Of a stretch of 9,256 bases of DNA, positions 1 through 5,989 are shown in pieces. Source of the stretch: Chloroflexota bacterium. Lineage in GTDB: Bacteria > Chloroflexota > Anaerolineae > Aggregatilineales > UBA3940. Positions within the stretch are counted from its first letter, which is position 1, and every line of letters starts with the position of its first letter. The stretch is taken from assembly GCA_011051745.1 (NCBI GenBank), contig DRKO01000018.1, positions 1 through 9,256 of the forward strand, read 5' to 3'. Both the position numbers and the translations under genes were made by a program. Under the pieces are notes generated by a model. The model was given only the letters and a program-made list of their open reading frames with translations. It did no database searches and had not been told where the DNA came from.

Positions 1-550
1 GGCTGTTGTCGAAGACTCTCAACCCGCTGAAGAAGAGCAGGAGCGCCACAGGCTTGAGCAGGATCAGCGTAGGGTTGTGGTAAACCGTCGGGGAGATGTA
101 CCCAAGATACAGGTTCCTGATCGGAAGGGTGAAAAGGTTCACCGGTGAGACGAGCATCAGGCTGAGGGTGATGATCAGGCTCAACACGCTGACACACTTC
201 CCTCGCCGGCTGGCGACCGCGCCGCACACAGCATCATAGATGACCATCCCCAGTGCCACGTAAGCAAGCATGCTGATGGTGAAGCCCGCTATGTTGAGGC
301 TGCCCCCCGGCATCAGATAAGAGAGCAGGATCGTCAGCAGGTGATACAGAAAATGAGGCCATGTGAGATGTCCGGTCTCCCTCCATGTCCAGGCAATGCC
401 CATATGTACCCGGAAGTCGCCCTGCGTGGCGAACGCTACAAGAGTGACCGGAGTGAAGAGGACCGCGATCGCCACGACCAGGACGAGGATAGCACACAGC
501 CGCCTTCCAGTGTCCCTGACAGACCGGCCCGTCCCTTTTTCATTTCCCAA
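1..550 (-). CDS. Polytopic membrane protein, N-terminal part (runs off left edge)
   Basis: The open frame runs from a TTG at 550 to the window edge without a stop and gives 183 visible residues. There is a short basic N-terminus, then a strong membrane segment at about residues 18-41. A polar loop with GDFRVHMGIA (residues 44-53) follows, then further hydrophobic segments, including a run of Leu/Ile before MPGG and another near the left edge after the motif YHNPT. An early extracytoplasmic loop with an acidic residue followed by many membrane helices resembles GT-C glycosyltransferases or polysaccharide polymerases, but I do not recognise a specific family. It directly follows neuB and is probably the last visible gene of the operon. 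The start is uncertain. An ATG at 564 overlaps the neuB stop as ATGA but is in a different frame, and one extra A in the A5 tract (536-540) would join the two frames. The TTG lies about 18 nt from the nearest GGAGG, which is rather far. Confidence 0.75.
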   Translation of the reverse strand, partial: MGNEKGTGRSVRDTGRRLCAILVLVVAIAVLFTPVTLVAFATQGDFRVHMGIAWTWRETGHLTWPHFLYHLLTILLSYLMPGGSLNIAGFTISMLAYVALGMVIYDAVCGAVASRRGKCVSVLSLIITLSLMLVSPVNLFTLPIRNLYLGYISPTVYHNPTLILLKPVALLLFFSGLRVFDNS

Positions 551-560
551 AATGACTTCA

Positions 561-1580
561 TCATCTCTCCTCCCCCAGGTCCTTACGTCTGATCAGGTGT
601 CCGGCGGGCAGGTCCCGTATCAGCGTCCGCCCGATCACCTGCTCCTCTGCCCCGATCGGGAACTCCCCCTGTGGACGCAACCAGGTGATATCATCTGCCG
701 TGAGCGTTTCCCCTGCCCTCATATCGCGCCTGACCGCAATACCCCGCCGGAGACGGGGGAGGCCCACCTCTTCGCAGGGAGTGCGTCTCTTCTCGCCTGT
801 GCCAAGCGCCGCCTCAACCTCGCGGACATCCTGCACAAGCCGGGCCATCTCGTGCGGCTCGCTGGAGAGCGCATGATCGTGGAAATCGCGGCCCGTCTTG
901 CGATCGGTGAAGTGCTTCTCAAGCGCCCGCGCTCCCAGCGCCACCGCCGCTATACAGGCCGCATTGCTCAGCGTGTGATCCGAGTAGCCGACCGTCACAC
1001 CGTACCGCTCGCGCAGGAACGGGATCGCCCGCAGGTTGACCTCCTCAGCCGGAGCCGGGTAGCAGGCCACGCATTGATTGAGCAGCAGCCACTCGCTCAG
1101 AGGGCGATCCGGCCCGTGCCTGCGGAGCACCTCGACCGCCGCGTCAATTTCCTTGACCGTCGCGCCGCCCGTGCTGAGGATCACCGGCTTTCCTTTGGCC
1201 GCGATGTGCGCCAGCAGCCGGTGATAGGTCAGGTCGCCCGACGAAATCTTGTAGACCGGCACGAACGCCTCCAGCGCATCGGCGCTCTGGAGGCCAAGCG
1301 GGGTGGAGAAGAAGATCAGGCCGAGCGCGGTTGCGATGTCGGCCAGCCTGCGGAACTCGTCGAAGCTCAGCGCGAAGCGCGTTACCCGTGCGAAGCGCTC
1401 CTTATCGGCAGCGGTGACGTACTCCTCCGGCAGGTACGTCTGGAACTTGACCGCGTCCACGCCTGCCTCCGCCGCCTTCTCAACGAGCATCCGGGCCGTC
1501 TCGAAGCTCCCCTCGTGGTTGACTCCGATCTCGGCGACGATGAGTACCTTTTCGGCCAGATTGTGCTCGGCAATATACAT
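561..1580 (-). CDS. neuB: NeuB-family nonulosonate (sialic/legionaminic-type) synthase
   Basis: A 339-residue protein of normal NeuB length. The family condenses phosphoenolpyruvate with a six-carbon amino sugar in the cytoplasm to give a nine-carbon ulosonic acid. The TIM barrel (about 12-260) carries the expected motifs in order: AEIGVNHEG (16-24), KFQTY (45-49), FFSTP (90-94), KISSGD (111-116), STGG (136-139), GYSDHT (198-203) and EKHFT (221-225). H202 and H223 are 21 residues apart, as are the two metal-binding histidines of meningococcal NeuB. A C-terminal SAF (antifreeze-like) domain spans about 279-338 (RGIAVRRDMRAGETLT). Sequence alone does not separate N-acetylneuraminate, legionaminate and pseudaminate synthases; the EIGVNHEG form is common in legionaminate-type members. 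The ATG at 1580 lies 24 nt after the upstream glycosyltransferase gene, with only a weak AGGA in front. Every catalytic motif I can check is intact, unlike the NeuB-like domain encoded at 3005-4558. Confidence 0.92.
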   Translation of the reverse strand: MYIAEHNLAEKVLIVAEIGVNHEGSFETARMLVEKAAEAGVDAVKFQTYLPEEYVTAADKERFARVTRFALSFDEFRRLADIATALGLIFFSTPLGLQSADALEAFVPVYKISSGDLTYHRLLAHIAAKGKPVILSTGGATVKEIDAAVEVLRRHGPDRPLSEWLLLNQCVACYPAPAEEVNLRAIPFLRERYGVTVGYSDHTLSNAACIAAVALGARALEKHFTDRKTGRDFHDHALSSEPHEMARLVQDVREVEAALGTGEKRRTPCEEVGLPRLRRGIAVRRDMRAGETLTADDITWLRPQGEFPIGAEEQVIGRTLIRDLPAGHLIRRKDLGEER

Positions 1581-1604
1581 ACGATGCGTTTTCCTGTCCC
1601 GTGT

Positions 1605-3008
1605 CTACGAAGCGGCTTTCGTCTGGCTGCGTCGCTCGAGCAGGCGCTCGATCAGCCAGCAGTCGAATTCGCTCTTGATCTGGAAACTCTCCTCGAACGG
1701 CATCACAACGTGCCCGACCCGCTCGCCCAGAAAATCATCCGGCCTGATCGTCTCGCGCCACGCGACCTTGACCGCGCCGTTGTCCACATAGAGCGCTTCA
1801 CGCTCCAGCCGGACATGATGGTGCATTCCGGGGTTGGCCGGAACCAGCCCGCGCTGGGCGTGGATATAGTGCAGCGTGTAGTCCTCATAGACGCTGATCA
1901 CGCTGTCCACCGGGTAGAGCATCAGCGCGTCAATTGCCGAGGCGATGTGCTCAGCCGTGCGCAGTGGCGAGTGGACGCTCAGCATGGCGACGGCATCCGG
2001 ATAGTAGCTGTGCTCGCTCTCCAGAATATCCACCGTGTAGGCGATCACCTGGCTGAGACGCGCCTTCAGGCTGGAAAGCTCGTCCGGGCGGCGCAGGGCC
2101 AGCACGTCGGGATAGCGCTCTTCGACATAGGCCACGACCGCCGGATCATCGGTGGCGACCACCAGCCGGTCGAGCGCGGCCACTTCGAGCGCCACCTCGA
2201 GCGTATAGTCAATCAACGGCCTTCCAGCCAGCGTGCGCAGCACGATGTCAGGCAGCGACTCATAGGTGTTCTTGGCCGGGATGATGCCCAGAATGCGCGG
2301 CTTGGCGTCCCCCTGAAGGCGCTGTACGGCGTCTCGCTGGATGCGACGGCGCGTTTCGAGCAGCTTACGATTGTCCCGCGTCAGGTTGTCGCCATGCTGG
2401 CGATAATAGAATAGCGCCGTTCCCACGTTGGCGACCGGATACCGGTTGATAAACCGCAGCCACAGATCGTAGCCATCCTGTCGGTCGTAGCTCTCGTTGT
2501 ACCCGCCCAGTGCCTTCAGGCAACGTTTGCGTACCATCGTCCCCGCGCCGTGAGCGGGCAGATCGAGCAACTCGACCTCATGCCCGATCCGCTTCCGATC
2601 CTCGACGCCCAGCACATCGCCCGCCGCGTTGACGTAGTAGTAGTTAGGATAGACCAGCCCGACCTCAGGATGCCGGTCGAGATAAGTCGCCAGCACGAGC
2701 AACGCGCTCTCGTCGAAATAGTCGTCAGCGTCCAGCCGGATGATGTAGTCACCGCGCGCCTCGCCAAGTGCCAGGTTGGCGCAGGCCGTCAACCCGCGTG
2801 CCGGATGATGGGAGAAGACGCGAATCCGCTCCGGGTCGGCCTGCGCGTAGCGCTCCATGATCCGGGCGCTGTCGTCATCCGAGCCATCGTCAATCAGCAG
2901 CAGTTCCCAGTCCGTGTAGAGCTGGTTAAGCACGCTCTCCACCGCCTGCGGGAGATACTGAGCGTAGTTGTGGCTCAGAATGTAAACGGTGACTTTCGGT
3001 TTGCTCAT
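1605..3008 (-). CDS. Glycosyltransferase family 2 fused to a degenerate NeuA-like cytidylyltransferase domain
   Basis: A 467-residue two-domain protein. Residues 5-215 are a GT-A glycosyltransferase of family 2: TVYILSHNYAQYL, IDDGS (39-43), the metal-binding LDADD (92-96) and QDGYDLWLR (177-185) with the expected catalytic Asp. Residues 238-460 align with acylneuraminate cytidylyltransferases: IIPA (242-245), LAGRPLIDYT (260-269), VVATDD, SPLRT (347-351), DNGAVKV (409-415) and MPFEESFQIKSEFD (436-449). The usual R-G-G-S-K...K-N nucleotide loop after IIPA is replaced residue for residue by KNTYESLPDIV, and the paired metal-binding Asp of the D-I-D motif are Gln443 and Lys445. CMP-sugar synthesis by this domain is therefore doubtful; it may bind CMP-sugar or a partner. 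The ATG overlaps the preceding stop as ATGA with no good ribosome-binding site, so translation is probably coupled. The likely role is transfer of a nonulosonate or neighbouring sugar at the membrane. Confidence 0.85.
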   Translation of the reverse strand: MSKPKVTVYILSHNYAQYLPQAVESVLNQLYTDWELLLIDDGSDDDSARIMERYAQADPERIRVFSHHPARGLTACANLALGEARGDYIIRLDADDYFDESALLVLATYLDRHPEVGLVYPNYYYVNAAGDVLGVEDRKRIGHEVELLDLPAHGAGTMVRKRCLKALGGYNESYDRQDGYDLWLRFINRYPVANVGTALFYYRQHGDNLTRDNRKLLETRRRIQRDAVQRLQGDAKPRILGIIPAKNTYESLPDIVLRTLAGRPLIDYTLEVALEVAALDRLVVATDDPAVVAYVEERYPDVLALRRPDELSSLKARLSQVIAYTVDILESEHSYYPDAVAMLSVHSPLRTAEHIASAIDALMLYPVDSVISVYEDYTLHYIHAQRGLVPANPGMHHHVRLEREALYVDNGAVKVAWRETIRPDDFLGERVGHVVMPFEESFQIKSEFDCWLIERLLERRSQTKAAS

Positions 3009-4558
3009 CGCAGGTTCGAGTACACAAAACGTGTATTACAGACCGTCGGCTTGGGTATGTAGTCGCTGTTGATGGCCGCGATCTCCGGGTGCGCCCGCAG
3101 CCACTGGATCGCCTCCTCCGCGCTGAAAGGTGGCTCGCCCGGCTTCTCCAGCGCTTCAAAGATCGCGCGGATGACCTCTGCGTCCTCAGGCCGATTGAGG
3201 GCCATCACCAGTTCGGGCGCGTGGCGCTCGCGGGGCGGCTCCCAGCGCGAGACGTTAAAGACTTCCGGGCGGCGCAGGTAGAGCGTCAGGTCCTCGCTCA
3301 CGTCCGGGTCCTCTGAGAGCCGGTAGGCCAGCCGCAGGGCCGCCGTGTTAAAGACCTCAACCGCCGTCCCGACCGGCAACCCGACGCAGTACGTATAGTC
3401 GGCGTTGGTTTCCAGATGATGACGCACGGCCTCATCTATGTTGCGCGGATCGACCAGCGGGCTGTCGCCGGTGATGCGCACCATCACGTCCGCGCCGTGC
3501 TCCTCTGCGGCGTCGAGAAAGCGCTTGATCACGTTCATCTCGCTGCCCCGGAAGGTGGGAACGCCCTTGCGCTCACCTGTCTGGACAAGCTCAGCATCTT
3601 CCGGGCGGTCAGTCGTGCAGATGATCACGCTGTCGAGCGTCTCGGCCAGCTTGGCGCGGTCTATCACGTGTTCCAGTGCGCTCTGGCTGCCGAGCGGCAT
3701 CAGGGCCTTGCCGGGCAGGCGGCTGGAACGCATACGCACCTGGATCATCCCCGCCACGTGCAGCCGGACATCCGTCAGGCAGAGCAACTCCCCCGCTTCC
3801 AGATCGCGCCGCGCTGGCTTCCCCAGCACAACCTCAGGGGAGGGGCGATAGACCACCCGCGTCTGACGCGCCTCATAGCGCAGGTGCTTCATCGTGAGCG
3901 TCTCACCGGCCTTGAGGCTCCGTGCGACGACCACCACCGGGCCTCTGATGCGGGCCTCATATCGCAGGCTGAGATGATCGGCGAGCAGGCTGGGGACATA
4001 AGCCACGATGTGATCGATCAGTGACGGCGTGATCTGTAGCAGCGTGAAGTCCTGCGCCCCCATGGAGGCGACCGCCCGCTCCAGCAGGGCATCGTCGGTC
4101 GGCCCGCGCACGATGTACCCGATGGGGAGCTCGAAGCGACCGCCGAAGGCACACATCCGCTTGACCGCCCCCACCACGTCCAGCGCGTGCAGCAGGCAGA
4201 CCGGGCTTTCCGGGCCGATGCTCTGCAGGGCCCGCACGATGTCTTTCAGGCTCAGGTAGCTCACATCCAGACAGAGCGGTTTCCCCAGCTTCCCGATCTC
4301 CCGCAGGAGCAGAAGGTCAAAGGCCGCCATGCCGCTCACCTTGAGCGCGTCGGCCTCCTCCGCGAAAGGCAGATCGTCGCGCCTGTGCACCCGGGTGATG
4401 CGGCGGGCAGGCAGATCGCCCGGCGGGGCGTCAATAAACCCGGCCAGCGACACACCGGGAGGGCGCAGTACATGAGGAACCCGCTCGCTTTCGCTCAGGT
4501 CCACCAGCAGCGCCAGACTATCAACCTCTATATCGTCCGGGAAAAGCCACCTTTTCAC
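3005..4558 (-). CDS. Fusion: degenerate NeuB-like domain + SAF domain + SpsF-type cytidylyltransferase
   Basis: A 517-residue protein with three parts. Residues about 70-200 follow the second half of a NeuB barrel (LKVSGMAAFDLLLLREIGKLGKP matches LTYHRLL..IAAKGKP of NeuB), but the N-terminal EIGVNHEG and KFQ motifs are absent, STGG is LDVS and GYSDHT is GYIVRG, so the synthase site looks lost. Residues about 206-268 are a SAF domain (ARSLKAGETLT, then ARRDLEAGELL). Residues 271-505 form an SpsF-like nucleotidyltransferase with the full loop RMRSSRLPGK (275-284), TTDRPEDAEL, FRGSE, GDSPLVDP (364-371) and LPVGTAVEVF; this part looks active. It may supply CMP activation for the pathway. I chose the GTG at 4558, with AGGGG 8 nt upstream. 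The frame stays open to 4810, but that extension is Arg/Ser-rich and overlaps the LarA-type gene in another frame, so it is not believable. Confidence 0.83.
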   Translation of the reverse strand: MKRWLFPDDIEVDSLALLVDLSESERVPHVLRPPGVSLAGFIDAPPGDLPARRITRVHRRDDLPFAEEADALKVSGMAAFDLLLLREIGKLGKPLCLDVSYLSLKDIVRALQSIGPESPVCLLHALDVVGAVKRMCAFGGRFELPIGYIVRGPTDDALLERAVASMGAQDFTLLQITPSLIDHIVAYVPSLLADHLSLRYEARIRGPVVVVARSLKAGETLTMKHLRYEARQTRVVYRPSPEVVLGKPARRDLEAGELLCLTDVRLHVAGMIQVRMRSSRLPGKALMPLGSQSALEHVIDRAKLAETLDSVIICTTDRPEDAELVQTGERKGVPTFRGSEMNVIKRFLDAAEEHGADVMVRITGDSPLVDPRNIDEAVRHHLETNADYTYCVGLPVGTAVEVFNTAALRLAYRLSEDPDVSEDLTLYLRRPEVFNVSRWEPPRERHAPELVMALNRPEDAEVIRAIFEALEKPGEPPFSAEEAIQWLRAHPEIAAINSDYIPKPTVCNTRFVYSNLR

Positions 4559-4614
4559 AGTCTGTACCCCTGCCAGTGCCAGAAGCCGCTCCTGACAGCC
4601 ACCGTCCGGCTCAT
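4555..4614 (-). CDS. Possible 19-residue bridging ORF (leader/coupling peptide)
   Basis: A 20-codon ORF starts at an ATG that overlaps the stop of the LarA-type gene (ATGA). It ends in a TGA that overlaps the GTG start of the next gene (GTGA). A GGAGAGG lies about 5 nt before the ATG, a better ribosome-binding site than those of most genes here. The peptide starts MSRTVAV, contains WHW and ends QGYRL. It could pass ribosomes from one gene to the next, act as an attenuator-like leader, or be chance. It may also be the remnant of the original start of the downstream gene if a small indel occurred. Function unknown. Confidence 0.35.
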   Translation of the reverse strand: MSRTVAVRSGFWHWQGYRL

Positions 4615-5918
4615 TCCGCCCTCTCCAGCGCCTCGATGTCCTCAGCCGCCATCTGGAGCGGACCGGTCGGGAAGACGGCGACCCTCGTCCCCGTCCCGTG
4701 CTTCTTCCGCAGCCACGCCAGCAACGGCTCCCACTCGCGGAACAGCCGGACGCTGGGCGGGTAAATGCCGATGAAGTTCGGGCGGTACAGATTGGGTGAG
4801 AAGAAGGCAACGTCCCGCCCGTTCAGGATGTCGGCGAAGAGGCCGTGCTTATCGCGCCGCACGAAGAGCGCTCCCCCCGGCCCGAAAAGCCCGTGAGTCC
4901 CCACCCCGTGCGAGGCGGCTGTGATGAACACCACCGTTCCGCCCGGCTTCACGATCAGGCGCTCCGGCTTCTGGCTTGTCCACACATTGAGCGAGTTAAG
5001 CGCCTGAATCAACTCGGTGTCTTTAGGAAAGGCGTTGAAGATCGCCACGTCGTTGTGATAAACCACCTCGGTGCGATAGGTCCGCTGGGCCACCTCCGCC
5101 GCCGCCAGAAACACCGCCTCCGGCTCCCCGGCGAAGACCGCCGCCGTCTCCGCACGCGAGTTGGCAACCGTGTTCACCAGCCAGTCCAGCCCGGCGATAC
5201 GGGCCGCCTCCTCGATCTCCGCCCGGCGTGTGTTGCCCTTGATCTGGCCGGTGTGCCCGCTCAGCCCCTTGATCACGGGGCGATGGTTGCGCAGCACCGT
5301 GTTGAACCCCGCCAGCCCCGGCATGACGATCTTGCCTCCGCCGCTGTATCCGGCGAAGCCGTGCGGGCTGAGCATCCCGACCGCGATCTTGAGATGCGCC
5401 TCCGCGTAGTCCCGGTTGATCTCGACCGGCGTCCCGTAGGAGGTCTCACCCACCGTGACGAGGTTCTGATAGGGGCTGTGGTTCAGCACCCGCACCCGCT
5501 CCAGAACCGGCTCACCCAGCTTTTTGAGCAGGTCTTCGCGGATCAGGGGGCGATGTGTCCCCAGGCTGATGACGATGTAAACCTGATCGTCGCTCACTCC
5601 CGCCGCGTTGAGATCGTCCAGCAGCGTCGGGACGATGCGCCACGCCTCGGTAGGGCGTTCCAGATCATCCACCGCAATGCAGACCCTCAGATCGTCCCCG
5701 TACTGCTCGCGCTTCCGGCGGGCGAGGTCAACCAGCGTCGGCCCGGCGACGGGCGTATGCAACGCCGCGTTGATCGCCTCGTCGTCCAGCGCTGGCGCGT
5801 CGGCCATGCCGCACACCCGCACCTCCCAGTCGGCAGGCAGGGGCAGCGACAGGCGCTCGTTGCCGTGCCACGCCTTCCAGATCAGATCAATTGTCTGCGT
5901 TTTGGGTGAAGCCGTCAT
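4611..5918 (-). CDS. LarA-family nickel-pincer 2-hydroxyacid racemase/epimerase homologue
   Basis: A 435-residue protein of normal LarA/DUF2088 length. LarA enzymes use a nickel-pincer nucleotide cofactor to invert the C2 of 2-hydroxyacids by hydride transfer. The residues match Lactiplantibacillus LarA in type and spacing: D85-x-x-R88 (DDLERP), H122 in GTHRP, H186, K196 (SGGGK; the lysine that holds the cofactor) ten residues later, and H212 (NHRP; the nickel ligand) sixteen after that. These are the 174/184/200 intervals of LarA. The superfamily is known to act on several hydroxyacids, including sugar acids, so lactate is not assured. No larB, larC or larE cofactor genes are in view. The ATG at 5918 has GGAGA about 10 nt upstream and a clear extended -10 promoter before it; upstream in-frame codons fall within that promoter. 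It heads the nonulosonate-type gene row, and 52 nt separate it from the next long gene. Confidence 0.85.
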   Translation of the reverse strand: MTASPKTQTIDLIWKAWHGNERLSLPLPADWEVRVCGMADAPALDDEAINAALHTPVAGPTLVDLARRKREQYGDDLRVCIAVDDLERPTEAWRIVPTLLDDLNAAGVSDDQVYIVISLGTHRPLIREDLLKKLGEPVLERVRVLNHSPYQNLVTVGETSYGTPVEINRDYAEAHLKIAVGMLSPHGFAGYSGGGKIVMPGLAGFNTVLRNHRPVIKGLSGHTGQIKGNTRRAEIEEAARIAGLDWLVNTVANSRAETAAVFAGEPEAVFLAAAEVAQRTYRTEVVYHNDVAIFNAFPKDTELIQALNSLNVWTSQKPERLIVKPGGTVVFITAASHGVGTHGLFGPGGALFVRRDKHGLFADILNGRDVAFFSPNLYRPNFIGIYPPSVRLFREWEPLLAWLRKKHGTGTRVAVFPTGPLQMAAEDIEALERAE

Positions 5919-5961
5919 AGCGTACCTGTCTCCGGCGACCTCCCGGCGGGATCGCGCCGAG

Positions 5962-5970
5962 ATTATAACA
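5962..5970 (-). promoter_or_regulatory. Extended -10 promoter of the LarA/NeuB operon
   Basis: On the minus strand TATAAT (5967-5962) is preceded by TG plus one base (TG at 5970-5969), a perfect extended -10. No TTGACA-like -35 is seen at 17-18 bp, as is usual for this promoter class. Transcription would start near 5955 and leave a leader of about 37 nt that includes the GGAGA before the ATG at 5918. The promoter lies in the 71-bp gap after the murJ stop. Confidence 0.6.
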
Positions 5971-5972
5971 AT

Positions 5973-5983
5973 GCCCTGAGGGC
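5973..5983. promoter_or_regulatory. 11-bp dyad GCCCTnAGGGC next to the extended -10
   Basis: A perfect 5+1+5 palindrome sits where the promoter spacer would be, between the extended -10 and the -35 position. It could be an operator. As RNA from murJ read-through it would form only a 4-bp stem with a 3-nt loop and has no proper T run, so it is a poor terminator. Confidence 0.3.
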
Positions 5984-5989
5984 CTGCCA

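Noticed and set aside
363..2414. Long plus-strand open frame of 683 codons antisense to neuB and the glycosyltransferase gene
   Set aside because: It is Arg/Gln/His-rich without domains and mirrors two minus-strand genes with clear family motifs; high GC content leaves such antisense frames open.
4559..4810. N-terminal extension of the NeuB/SpsF fusion frame
   Set aside because: The 84 extra codons mostly overlap the LarA-type gene in another frame and give an Arg/Ser/Cys-rich sequence; the GTG at 4558 has a ribosome-binding site.
4845..5909. Plus-strand open frame of 354 codons
   Set aside because: It is antisense to the LarA-type gene, which has conserved catalytic residues; the product shows no domain.
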